Positions 9,109-16,844 of a stretch of DNA of 64,000 nt are shown piece by piece. The notes below the pieces were generated by a model. It was given only the letters and a program-made list of their open reading frames with translations, was not told the origin of the DNA and did no database searches. Source of the DNA: Aquipluma nitroreducens (GTDB lineage Bacteria; Bacteroidota; Bacteroidia; Bacteroidales; Prolixibacteraceae). The stretch covers positions 5,261,501 through 5,325,500 of the forward strand of contig NZ_AP018694.1 of the NCBI RefSeq assembly GCF_009689585.1, written 5' to 3'. Position numbers and translations under genes: made by a program. Positions within the stretch are counted from its first letter, which is position 1, and the number at the start of each line of letters is the position of its first letter.

Positions 9109-9897
9109 ATGAATTATGGCATTTCAGGTTTGAGTATTATACCTGTTCGCAGGGAACCCTCCGAGCAAAGCGAAATGATAACCCAGATTTTATATGGCGA
9201 ACATTTTATCGTCAACGAAATTATGCTTGGCTGGGCTAATATAAAGCTTGCATTCGATGGTTGCGAAGGTTGGATCGATATGAAAATGATCACCCCGCTT
9301 CCTGAAAAATCGTACCAGAAAATTGATCATTCGCCTTTTGCAGTTAGTACCGACATTTTTAACATTATTCCGATAAATGCCGAACAAACCATGATGATTG
9401 TTGCAGGTAGTACCTTGCCCTGCTGGCGGCCTTACCTGAAGGAGTTTTCGATACAATACGACGTTTATCGCCATACTGGTAATTTTACATACAAGAAACC
9501 CGCAAATATCCGAAAGGTTATTATTGATCAGGCGTTGAAATATTACAACGCACCGTATTTGTGGGGAGGGCGCTCTCCATTTGGCATCGATTGTTCGGGT
9601 TTGACACAAATTATTTATAAAATGGCCGGATTCAAAATTCCTCGTGATGCCAGTCAGCAGGTACACTGCGGAAAGGCGCTTAGTTTTGTTGAGGAAACCA
9701 AACCTGGCGATCTTGCTTTTTTTGACAATGAAGAGGGTCAGATTGTCCATGTGGGAATTATCTGGGAGAAGAATAAGATTATTCATGCTTCTGGTCAGGT
9801 GCGAATCGATAATGTTGATCAGTTTGGGATATTCAATGTCGATACCAAGCGATATACCCACCAAATGAGGGTGATGAAACGGATTATCAAAGACTAA
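9109..9897 (+). CDS. NlpC/P60 family peptidase with SH3-like domain
   Basis: Probable cell-wall gamma-D-glutamyl dipeptidase of 262 residues. An N-terminal SH3-like part (about 10-65, IPVRREPSEQSEMITQIL...GWANI) is followed by the NlpC/P60 domain. Its catalytic Cys is in GIDCSGL (C162), with His in QIVHVGI (H214) and a third polar residue, His226, in IIHASG. The ATG at 9109 is preferred over an in-frame TTG at 9082, because MNYGIS...IPVR matches the usual start of this family and no signal peptide results from either choice. The lack of a signal peptide suggests a role in recycling internalised muropeptides rather than wall cutting. It fits the AnmK and M23 genes 4-6 kb away. Confidence 0.87.
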   Translation: MNYGISGLSIIPVRREPSEQSEMITQILYGEHFIVNEIMLGWANIKLAFDGCEGWIDMKMITPLPEKSYQKIDHSPFAVSTDIFNIIPINAEQTMMIVAGSTLPCWRPYLKEFSIQYDVYRHTGNFTYKKPANIRKVIIDQALKYYNAPYLWGGRSPFGIDCSGLTQIIYKMAGFKIPRDASQQVHCGKALSFVEETKPGDLAFFDNEEGQIVHVGIIWEKNKIIHASGQVRIDNVDQFGIFNVDTKRYTHQMRVMKRIIKD

Positions 9898-9963
9898 GAG
9901 AAATGTCATTCGTCATTAGAAAAAAGTAATAAAATATTTCGAATGACTAATGACTTTTTTCTC
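9898..9963. repeat. Intergenic palindromic repeat, GTCATTAGTCATT family, copy 2
   Basis: The left arm GTCATTCGTCATT (9905-9917) and right arm AATGACTAATGACTTTTTTC (9942-9961) face each other across an A/T-rich spacer. A third half-site, CATTAGTCATTCAC, follows at 9963-9976. It begins immediately after the NlpC/P60 stop codon. Confidence 0.65.
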
Positions 9964-10001
9964 ATTAGTCATTCACCATTTACAACTAATCACTCTTTAG
10001 C

Positions 10002-10436
10002 ATGTTCACCTACAATTATCCCCGTCCTGCGGTTACCGTTGATGCCATTTTAATCAGTAACCGAAATACTGTTCTGTTGATTGAACGCGGCCGCGATCCA
10101 TTCAAAGGCAAATGGGCGCTCCCCGGTGGGTTCATCGAAATGGACGAAGAACTTGAAACTGCCTGTCGTCGTGAGCTGGAAGAAGAAACCGGTTTGAGGG
10201 TGGGGGAGATGAAACAATTCCGCGCCTACGGTGGAGTAAACCGAGATCCGCGTCATCGCACCATTTCAGTGCTTTTTTATGCTTTTACTGAGGATGAATT
10301 GATAGCCAATGCTGGTGATGATGCCGCCAAAGCACAATGGTTTCCACTCAATCAACTTCCTGAATTGGCTTTTGATCACCAACAGATTTTGGAGGAATTT
10401 AAAACCGAGATTCTAAAACAACATCGATTTGATTAA
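10002..10436 (+). CDS. Nudix hydrolase
   Basis: A 144-residue single-domain Nudix protein that hydrolyses a nucleoside diphosphate linked to another moiety. The Nudix box GGFIEMDEELETACRRELEE, running to L65 (residues 43-65), fits G-x5-E-x7-REUxEExGU with all catalytic acids present. The N-terminal YNYPRPAVTVDAILI and the WFPLNQLPELAFDHQQIL tail resemble the ADP-ribose/NADH-pyrophosphatase-like and 8-oxo-dGTPase-like subgroup, but the substrate cannot be read from sequence. It is a single gene, separated from the NlpC gene by the palindromic repeat and converging with fabD. Confidence 0.87.
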   Translation: MFTYNYPRPAVTVDAILISNRNTVLLIERGRDPFKGKWALPGGFIEMDEELETACRRELEEETGLRVGEMKQFRAYGGVNRDPRHRTISVLFYAFTEDELIANAGDDAAKAQWFPLNQLPELAFDHQQILEEFKTEILKQHRFD

Positions 10437-10439
10437 ACT

Positions 10440-10472
10440 AGTCAGGGCTTCACTTTAAGTGAAACCCTGACT
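10440..10472. terminator. Strong hairpin between the Nudix gene and fabD
   Basis: AGTCAGGG (10440-10447) pairs with CCCTGACT (10465-10472). Inside it TTCACTT pairs with AAGTGAA across one base, with a single C/A mismatch between the two stems. It starts 3 bases after the Nudix stop codon. No T-run follows on either strand, so intrinsic termination is unproven. Confidence 0.45.
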
Positions 10473-10524
10473 AAATATGCCCCAAACAAAAACTGACGGC
10501 ATTCAGCCAGCAGTTCCCTATTTC

Positions 10525-10560
10525 TCTAATGACAAATGACTCTTTTCGAATGACTATTCG
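10525..10560. repeat. Intergenic repeat, GTCATTAGTCATT family, copy 3 (one-sided)
   Basis: CTAATGACAAATGACTC and GAATGACTATTCG are two right-arm half-sites in direct order just after the fabD stop; no facing left arm is seen. It looks like a decayed or half element. Confidence 0.5.
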
Positions 10561-11438
10561 AAGCTTTGCACTCCGGCCACTTCAGCAGCCTTGTCAACTT
10601 TTTTGATCAATCCCTGAAGTACTTTTCCCGGGCCGATTTCGGTAAATAAAGTTGCGCCACCTTCAATCATGTTTTTTGCAGTTTGCGTCCATTTCACAGG
10701 AGCTGTCAACTGTGCAATCAGGTTCTTTTTAATGACTTCAGGATCGCTTGTTGGGGCTGCATTTACATTCTGGTAAATCGGACAAACAGGTGTTGTGAAA
10801 GGTGTTGCCTCAATGGCAGCAGCTAGTTCTTCGCGTGCCGGTTCCATAAGCGGAGAGTGGAAAGCACCGCCAACAGCTAATTTCAAAGCACGTTTTGCGC
10901 CACGGGCAGTCATAGCTTCGCAAGCCTTGTCGATACCGGCAAACGAACCTGAAATAACCAATTGTCCGGGGCAGTTGTAGTTTGCAGGAACAACAACTTC
11001 GTCTATCGAAGCACAAACTTCTTCAACAATCTCGTCGTCCAAACCAACAATTGCAGCCATAGTCGATGGCTCTGCTTCGCAAGCTTTCTGCATGGCCTGA
11101 GCACGTTTCGAAACCAGACGAAGACCATCTTCAAAACTTAAAGTGCCGTTTGCAACCAAGGCTGAAAATTCGCCCAGTGAGTGACCGGCAACCATTTCAG
11201 GCTGAAAGTTTTCAAGCGTTTTTGCCAGTAAAACCGAATGCAAAAAGATAGCGGGTTGGGTTACTTTGGTTTGTCTTAAATCTTCGTCAGTTCCGTCGAA
11301 CATGATGTCTGTAATACGGAAGCCCAAAATTTCATTGGCTTTTTCGAAAAGTTCTTTGGCTAAAGGCGATTTTTCGTACAAGTCTTTACCCATTCCCGGG
11401 TATTGTGCACCCTGTCCTGGAAATACATATGCTTTCAT
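10554..11438 (-). CDS. fabD: Malonyl-CoA:ACP transacylase
   Basis: Loads malonyl groups onto acyl carrier protein for fatty acid synthesis in the cytosol. The 294 residues match the usual length. FPGQGAQYPGMG at 6-17 builds the oxyanion pocket. The nucleophile is Ser87 in GHSLGEF, and the catalytic His is H194 in GGAFHSPLM. The conserved Gln of QPAIF is at about 61. It is not next to other fab genes here, which is common in Bacteroidota. The start ATG at 11438 gives the family's normal N-terminus. A short 16-bp direct repeat lies just upstream. Confidence 0.95.
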   Translation of the reverse strand: MKAYVFPGQGAQYPGMGKDLYEKSPLAKELFEKANEILGFRITDIMFDGTDEDLRQTKVTQPAIFLHSVLLAKTLENFQPEMVAGHSLGEFSALVANGTLSFEDGLRLVSKRAQAMQKACEAEPSTMAAIVGLDDEIVEEVCASIDEVVVPANYNCPGQLVISGSFAGIDKACEAMTARGAKRALKLAVGGAFHSPLMEPAREELAAAIEATPFTTPVCPIYQNVNAAPTSDPEVIKKNLIAQLTAPVKWTQTAKNMIEGGATLFTEIGPGKVLQGLIKKVDKAAEVAGVQSFE

Positions 11439-11783
11439 ACTTATAAATTTTAAAAGTTCGGAGTGCCTAGAGTTCGGAGTGCCTTAAGTACTTTCAAACC
11501 CTGATTACTTCAATTGTCGTTTTTAAATTTTTATCGGCGGCAAATATAGTACTTTTCGGTTATTGAAATTTGATTATAAATGTCGAATAAACAAGTTTTA
11601 GTCTCATTTAAACCCAAAAGTTATTCCGTTCGCAACAAGATATCCACTTCGAATAGAAAAATTTCGCGAACGGATTTCCCTTGTTCAATACAATTCTATA
11701 AATATTTCACTCCTCCGGAGTTATCCGGAACAACCCAAATGTCTCAGACAACAGCTACAACAAATCTAACAATGACAACCCTT
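11439..11783. other. Non-coding gap with a short tandem repeat upstream of fabD
   Basis: These 345 bases lie between fabD and the PLP enzyme gene. AGTTCGGAGTGCCTAG occurs twice in tandem (11455-11470 and, with a changed end, 11471-11486). The rest is AT-rich. A plus-strand reading frame at 11580-11825 has low-complexity Thr/Ser content and runs into the PLP gene on the other strand; I do not regard it as a gene. Confidence 0.6.
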
Positions 11784-12986
11784 TTACCCAATCACCCCTT
11801 CTTCCCGGCAAATATCCAGAATTGAATTCAGACTGTTCGAAATATCATTATCTAATCCAACAGAGAAGCGAACCAGGCCTTGAGAAAGTCCCATTTGTTG
11901 CTGAACTGAATCCGGAATTTCCGAAGAAGTGCTTTTGCCGGAACAACTGAAAAGCGTTTTGAAATAGCCCAGACTGACCGCCAGATAACCAACATCGGCA
12001 TGCTGCATTTTTTGCATCACCTGATTGGCTTTGGCAACTGTGCCGAAATCGATGGCCAGCATTCCACCGAACCCATATTCTTCATTCATCAACGATTTGT
12101 GCAGTTTATGCTGTGGATGATTTTCAAGTCCGGGATACGAAAGCTTCAGGCCTGCCTTCGATAATTCCTGAGCCAAAAACATGGCATTTTTGCTGTGCTG
12201 ACGAATGCGTAAATGTAAAGTATGCAAATTTTTAAGTATGGAAGACGAACGAAGCGGATCGAGCACTGGCCCGAGTAACATGGCTGTCCCATTGTTTACA
12301 TTCGAAAGATCGTCAATAAACTGGCGACTTCCGCAGATAGCTCCGGCAACACAATCGTTTTTACCATTGATGAATTTGGTCATGCTATAAACCACAATAT
12401 CGGCACCCAGTCTGGCTGGCGACATGATCATTGGCGTAAACGTATTGTCGACCATCAAAAGTGCATTATTCCGATGTGCAATTTTTGCTAATTCAGGAAC
12501 ATCAGAAACCTGCAAAAGTGGATTTGTAACACTTTCGGTATAAATGACTTTGGTGTTTGGTTTTATTGCGTTTTCAACTTGCTTAAGGTTTGAAATGTCA
12601 ACAAAAGTAACTTCAATATTGAACTTTGGCAGGTAGTTTTTCAGGAAGGCATAAGTTCCTCCATAAGTAGTTACCGAAGTGATGATGTGGTCACCGGCAC
12701 TGCAAACCTGGAGCAGTGAACATGTAATGGCCGCCATTCCCGAAGCTGTAATCCATGCCGATTCCGTATCCTCCATTGCAGCCAGTGCATCAGCAAGGTA
12801 TTTATTGGTTGGATTCCAGTGTCGGGAGTAGAGAAAACAACCTTCGGTATGTCCAAGGAAGGTTTCTTCCATGTCACCGGCTTTTAAAAAGGTGTAGGTC
12901 GATGAGTCCGTTATGGAAGGATTGACGTCGCCAAATTCGCCAAATTGTTTAAGATGCTGAATGTTTGAGGCCGGATCGAATTTCAT
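11784..12986 (-). CDS. PLP-dependent trans-sulfuration family enzyme (methionine gamma-lyase/cystathionine gamma-synthase-like)
   Basis: A 400-residue Cys/Met metabolism enzyme. YSRHWNPT (53-60) is the phosphate-binding YSR motif. TTYGGTYAF follows at 106-114, D180 in MVDNTF binds the pyridine nitrogen, and Lys204 in SMTKFINGKND is the Schiff-base residue. The usual family motif at the lysine is S[AM]TK[YF][ILV]xGH. Here GKND replaces GHSD, a small deviation near the active site. Which sulfur amino acid reaction it runs (elimination of methionine or transfer to homoserine esters) cannot be decided. The gene has no metabolic partner beside it. Confidence 0.82.
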   Translation of the reverse strand: MKFDPASNIQHLKQFGEFGDVNPSITDSSTYTFLKAGDMEETFLGHTEGCFLYSRHWNPTNKYLADALAAMEDTESAWITASGMAAITCSLLQVCSAGDHIITSVTTYGGTYAFLKNYLPKFNIEVTFVDISNLKQVENAIKPNTKVIYTESVTNPLLQVSDVPELAKIAHRNNALLMVDNTFTPMIMSPARLGADIVVYSMTKFINGKNDCVAGAICGSRQFIDDLSNVNNGTAMLLGPVLDPLRSSSILKNLHTLHLRIRQHSKNAMFLAQELSKAGLKLSYPGLENHPQHKLHKSLMNEEYGFGGMLAIDFGTVAKANQVMQKMQHADVGYLAVSLGYFKTLFSCSGKSTSSEIPDSVQQQMGLSQGLVRFSVGLDNDISNSLNSILDICREEGVIG

Positions 12987-13120
12987 AATGTCAGGTTTTA
13001 GTTTCCCTCTAAAGTTAGGCTTCCTGAAAAGAGTAATTCATGATTTTATTCAAGTAGTTTCACATTAGTTATTCTGTTCGAACTTTGGTGGTAAGAAGCT
13101 GTATTCGACTGAATGTCAAT

Positions 13121-13188
13121 GGAAAAAGTCATGAGTCATCAGGAAAGTTGCTTTTAAACTATTTCCCAATGACTAATGACTTTTTCCA
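13121..13188. repeat. Intergenic palindromic repeat, GTCATTAGTCATT family, copy 4
   Basis: The left arm GGAAAAAGTCATGAGTCATC (13121-13140) and right arm AATGACTAATGACTTTTTCC (13168-13187) are inverted with two mismatches. It lies between anmK (ending at 13196) and the PLP gene on the same strand, so its T-rich end could help end the anmK transcript. Confidence 0.65.
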
Positions 13189-13195
13189 GTTATAG

Positions 13196-14251
13196 TCAGG
13201 GAAGATAGATCACTCCTCCGGAATGATTGTGATTGGTTCCGGTGACTGATTTCAGGCAATTCGCTTCTTCCCTAAGACGGAGGACTCCCAAAAATGCGAA
13301 GATAATCGCTTCTTTGAAATCGATTATTTGCGATGAAGGCACTATGGTTTTGTGCTTCGTTTTTTCGCTGAACAGTTCAATCAGGAACACATTGTGGGCG
13401 CCACCACCTGTAATTAGCATTCTACCTTTCGGATATTGGTCAACAGCAAGGCATATTTGGTCAGAAACATGTTCGTAAAGCGTTCGGAGTGCATCGTTTG
13501 GAGCGAGCTGAAACGAGTTAATTAGTGGCAGAAAATCGTTTTCAAACCACTCGCGGCCAAGTGATTTTGGCCCTTTCTGTTGGTAAAATTCAAGGTCATT
13601 TAGTAATCGAAGTAACTCTTCCTGAACCTGACCGGTGCGTCCGCAATTGCCGTCGAGGTCGTATTCGTAACCTAATTCTTTGATGAAATGGTTAAAAGCC
13701 ATGTTTGCAGGGCAAATGTCAAAAGCTTTTCTTTCTCCATTTTCTGAAAAAGAAATATTGGCAATTCCACCCAGATTTAAACAAAAATCAAAGTCGCCAA
13801 ATAGAAGTTCGTCTCCAACCGGCACCAAGGGAGCGCCCTGACCTTCGAGTGCAACATCAAGAGTGCGGAAATCACAGGCCGTTCTCAAGCCTGAATAAGC
13901 TGCAATTGATGCTCCGCTGCCAATCTGGACCGTAAGCATGTTTTCAGGTTGATGAAAAATCGTATGCCCGTGTGATGAAACCAAATCGGGTTTTTGAGGA
14001 AGATCAGCACAGAATTCGGCGACCTGTTTCCCGATAAATTTGCCTAAATCGTTATTCAGAAATGCAAAATCCAGTGCGTTTAATTCAGTAGCAGTCGAAA
14101 GTTTGGTAACCCATTTGTGCGAATATGGAATCGTCAGCGATTTTAGAATCTCATAGTTCCACGACTGGTCGAAAGTAAACCGACAAGCAACCAAATCTAA
14201 ACCATCCAACGAGGTTCCTGACATTACACCGATGCTGACATAGCTTTCCAT
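13196..14251 (-). CDS. anmK: Anhydro-N-acetylmuramic acid kinase
   Basis: Cleaves and phosphorylates 1,6-anhydro-MurNAc from murein turnover to MurNAc-6-phosphate, returning it to amino-sugar metabolism. The 351 residues are near the family's usual length. The ATP-binding loop GVMSGTSLDGLD spans 8-19, the segment GQGAPLVPVGDELLF is near 147-161, and GGIANIS and GGGAHN sit in the ASKHA-type core. Its start codon overlaps the stop of the upstream M23 peptidase gene by one base (TAATG), so the two are translationally coupled and likely act together on murein. A palindromic repeat follows. Confidence 0.93.
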   Translation of the reverse strand: MESYVSIGVMSGTSLDGLDLVACRFTFDQSWNYEILKSLTIPYSHKWVTKLSTATELNALDFAFLNNDLGKFIGKQVAEFCADLPQKPDLVSSHGHTIFHQPENMLTVQIGSGASIAAYSGLRTACDFRTLDVALEGQGAPLVPVGDELLFGDFDFCLNLGGIANISFSENGERKAFDICPANMAFNHFIKELGYEYDLDGNCGRTGQVQEELLRLLNDLEFYQQKGPKSLGREWFENDFLPLINSFQLAPNDALRTLYEHVSDQICLAVDQYPKGRMLITGGGAHNVFLIELFSEKTKHKTIVPSSQIIDFKEAIIFAFLGVLRLREEANCLKSVTGTNHNHSGGVIYLP

Positions 14252-15975
14252 TATTTATTGAAGTTTGTCTTATAAGTACTCGTGTTGCCTTTAAAATCAG
14301 TAACTTCGAGATTTAATTGGTGATTTCCGCCAAATTTGAACCGTGTTTTATCAAACGTATAGGAAAGTAAATTGTTTTTCAAATCGTATTCAAACATAAC
14401 CCATTTGCCATCAATTGTTCCCCTGAAGTTTTCAATTCCCGAAAGGTTGTCGGTAATTTTGAATCTCAAACTGCTGGTATCCTTCTTCCCATTTTTATCG
14501 GCCACATTCAACGAAACAATTTTAGGAGCCTCCGTGTCAACAGCCAGGGCATAGCTTCCAAGTGTACGGATATTTCCTTCCACCCAGCCATCGTCGTATT
14601 TACCAGTCGCCGAATAAATTCTTCCGGAGGTAGGATTGATTTGAGCCAACATTACTTTGCTTTGCAGATTTTCAGGCAGATTTACGGCTTTTATTCGCAG
14701 TGGACAGGCAAAATGTAGCGGCACCTGGCCGTTGTGCAGTTGGAAAACCGGTGAATAAAATTTGGAAAGAGCAGGTTGCTTTTTATACTGAAAGTCGACA
14801 TCGCTATACAATGCACCTTCCGGAATTGAAAATTTAATGCCCTCATCTTTAATTTGGTTGTGCTTATTGTATTTAAACAATTCGCCTTTAGTTGGTATTG
14901 GGTTGACCTTAAATTCTTTGGATTGAATTTTAAATGCGAGGTTCGATGAATTACCATAAACATCGGAGAGGTCGTATTTCACAACGTGTGATTTTCCATC
15001 GGTAGCATCAAAAATTCCTCTGTTTTCAACCGCGTCGTAAATTTGCAATTTGTTTCCCGGTTCCATCCATGTCCGGTAAAGCTTTTGTCCGGAGCGCATG
15101 GCCAATGCATAATCCATTTGAGAATTCACATACTTCGTTTCACCAATTGGCACTTCATCTAATGTAAATGAATAAATCAACTGATTGTCAACCGAAAGTT
15201 TGATGGAATAAATTCCGCACCGGTTTGGGCTACCATCCAACAAATCCACAGACTGCACACCAAACCCGATTTTTCCGTAAACTGAAATGGGTTGATTCAC
15301 TTTTAACTGGTACCCGTTATTTGGCGTTTTTATGATCTCAAATTTTTGGGGTGTTTGTTTGCCCGCAACACTCGATTCGTCGGATGTTGGATAAACCATT
15401 AATGCCTGAATAATTGGTTTCAGTTTGTCTTTCACCGGCATGTTAAACATTAACGGATTTAGCATGATTTCCTCTTTTGTTCTCCTGATTTCGAAATGAA
15501 GGTGAGGCCCGGCTGAACTTCCGGCGTTTCCGCTTTTGGCAATCTGTTCACCTTTTTTTACCGGGAATAATCCTGGCGGAACAGTTTGGTCGATCGTGAA
15601 TGTTTCCTTTTCGTACTGAATATTCCGGATATACTCGTCAATTTGGGGCGCGAAACTTTCGAGATGCCCATATACGGTAGTTGTTCCGTTGGGATGATCG
15701 ATATACAAAGCCCTGCCGTAACCGGTTGGCGAAACTGTAATTCTGGAAATAAAACCATCGGCAGCGGCATCAACTTCGAGCCCTGTTCTTCCCTGTGTTT
15801 TAATGTCAATACCTCCATGAAAGTGATTGGGCCGTAATTCGGCAAAATTTCCTGCCAGGTAAACCGGAATCTTTACAGGGACGGTGTAATAATAGGGATC
15901 AATTTTATTCAAAGGTTGAGAAAATGTGGCTAAACCTATGATGATAAAAAGGATAGTATTCAGAATTCGTTTCAT
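14251..15975 (-). CDS. M23 family metallopeptidase with signal peptide
   Basis: Exported murein endopeptidase-like protein of 574 residues. The signal peptide is about 1-19 (ILNTILFIIIGLATFS). The LytM/M23 domain holds HFHGGID (H53, D57), YGH (H104) and HLH (158-160), the full zinc-binding set, so it is probably catalytically active rather than an EnvC-like activator. The remaining 400 residues are beta-rich, with repeated Ig-like segments, and have no clear family name. It is the first gene of a two-gene unit with anmK: hydrolase outside, recycling kinase inside. The divergent gene on the other side starts the zapA-rny group. Confidence 0.88.
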   Translation of the reverse strand: MKRILNTILFIIIGLATFSQPLNKIDPYYYTVPVKIPVYLAGNFAELRPNHFHGGIDIKTQGRTGLEVDAAADGFISRITVSPTGYGRALYIDHPNGTTTVYGHLESFAPQIDEYIRNIQYEKETFTIDQTVPPGLFPVKKGEQIAKSGNAGSSAGPHLHFEIRRTKEEIMLNPLMFNMPVKDKLKPIIQALMVYPTSDESSVAGKQTPQKFEIIKTPNNGYQLKVNQPISVYGKIGFGVQSVDLLDGSPNRCGIYSIKLSVDNQLIYSFTLDEVPIGETKYVNSQMDYALAMRSGQKLYRTWMEPGNKLQIYDAVENRGIFDATDGKSHVVKYDLSDVYGNSSNLAFKIQSKEFKVNPIPTKGELFKYNKHNQIKDEGIKFSIPEGALYSDVDFQYKKQPALSKFYSPVFQLHNGQVPLHFACPLRIKAVNLPENLQSKVMLAQINPTSGRIYSATGKYDDGWVEGNIRTLGSYALAVDTEAPKIVSLNVADKNGKKDTSSLRFKITDNLSGIENFRGTIDGKWVMFEYDLKNNLLSYTFDKTRFKFGGNHQLNLEVTDFKGNTSTYKTNFNK

Positions 15976-16090
15976 TGTATGTTATTTGGTCTGCGAAATT
16001 ATAAAACTTATTAAAGCTGTAAACAGTATTGTTTCAATTAGGCTAAAACGAAATAAACGCCTGTAGATTTCATGTATTGGTCAAAAATGT

Positions 16091-16098
16091 TAATTTTG
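16091..16098 (+). promoter_or_regulatory. Candidate -7 box for the coiled-coil/zapA unit
   Basis: TAATTTTG fits TAnnTTTG and ends 19 bases before the ATG at 16118, the usual short leader length in Bacteroidota. The -33 region is poor. Confidence 0.4.
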
Positions 16099-16117
16099 TC
16101 CATGAAAGTAAAATGAA

Positions 16118-16411
16118 ATGACTGATCAGGAGAAAAATTTGCTGATAAATTTCGAGTATAAGGTTAAGCAGATCATTGCTAAACACGAGGCGTTGAAGCA
16201 GGAGAAACAACAACTCCTGGCAAAAACCGAAGACTTGGAAGAATCAATAAATCAACTTCGAAAGGAAAATCAAATCCTTGAACAGAAATACGAAAATTTG
16301 AAGCTTGCAAAAATGTTGATTGTATCGGATGACGAAAGTAAAGATGCAAAAAACAGAATACAAAAATTAGTGCGGGAAATTGATAAATGTATTGCTCTAT
16401 TAAACCAGTAA
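16118..16411 (+). CDS. Small coiled-coil protein upstream of zapA
   Basis: 97 residues, highly charged, with a continuous heptad-like helix over about 15-70 (KHEALKQEKQQLLAKTEDLE...IEQKYENLK) and no signal peptide. The C-terminal part (KDAKNRIQKLVREIDKCIALLNQ) is also helical. It lies 11 bases before zapA on the same strand. The size, coiled coil and position suggest a ZapB-like partner in the division ring, but similarity to ZapB beyond the coiled coil cannot be shown by eye. It is conserved in position in many Bacteroidota as far as I recall; the function is inferred. Confidence 0.75.
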   Translation: MTDQEKNLLINFEYKVKQIIAKHEALKQEKQQLLAKTEDLEESINQLRKENQILEQKYENLKLAKMLIVSDDESKDAKNRIQKLVREIDKCIALLNQ

Positions 16412-16422
16412 TACAAAGATAA

Positions 16423-16716
16423 ATGACAGAGAAGCTTTCTATAAATATTAAGATCGACGGACGTACTTATCCGTTGAAGGTCGAAAAAGAGAATGAAGAG
16501 AAATTTCGGAAAGCTGCTAAAATAATAAACGATATCGTTCTGCAGTACCGTCAAAAGTACGTCAATAGTGATTCACAGGATTTTATAGCGATGGCCGCTT
16601 TCCAATTTGTAGTGAAAAATATTGATTTAGAAGAAAAAGTTGATCAGTCGCCTTTATTCGATGGGTTGAAAAAACTCGACGAAGACTTAGGTGATTATTT
16701 GTCATTGAGAGAATAA
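16423..16716 (+). CDS. zapA: Cell division protein ZapA
   Basis: 97-residue ZapA-family protein that binds and bundles FtsZ at the division site. The N-terminal globular part (SINIKIDGRTYPLKVEKENEE) and the helical segment FRKAAKIINDIVLQYRQKY match the family. So does the FIAMAAFQFVVKNIDLEEK helix, which corresponds to the DxxxMxAL-type segment. The gene sits between the small coiled-coil gene and rny, all on the plus strand; the zapA-rny neighbourhood is common in Bacteroidota. Confidence 0.9.
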   Translation: MTEKLSINIKIDGRTYPLKVEKENEEKFRKAAKIINDIVLQYRQKYVNSDSQDFIAMAAFQFVVKNIDLEEKVDQSPLFDGLKKLDEDLGDYLSLRE

Positions 16717-16734
16717 TTTTTATCATAGATTCAA

Positions 16735-16806
16735 AAACCCGCATTTTTTATTTAAATTCCGGAATTCTAATGGATTTCTGGCTTTTGAATTAAAAATGCG
16801 GGTTTA
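16735..16806 (+). ncRNA. Long hairpin between zapA and rny; possible 6S-like RNA or terminator
   Basis: AAACCCGCATTTTT (from 16736) pairs perfectly over 14 bases with AAAAATGCGGGTTT (ending 16805). Inside, an asymmetric bulge is followed by AATTC/GAATT and CCGGA/TCTGG pairings and an AT-rich end loop. The rod with an internal bulge recalls 6S RNA, whose gene lies beside zapA in many proteobacteria. No T-run follows, which argues against a simple terminator. The RNA assignment is inference only. Confidence 0.35.
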
Positions 16807-16844
16807 TTAGTATAAACAAGTTTAATAAATAACAATATCTAAAA

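Noticed and set aside
9190-9909. Long minus-strand reading frame (239 codons) opposite the NlpC/P60 gene
   Set aside because: It is entirely antisense to a gene with an intact catalytic Cys/His set, has no domain, and is low in typical start signals; the frame is a by-product of the plus-strand codons.
11580-11825. Plus-strand frame of 81 codons before the PLP gene
   Set aside because: It overlaps the end of the PLP gene on the opposite strand and its translation is Ser/Thr low-complexity.
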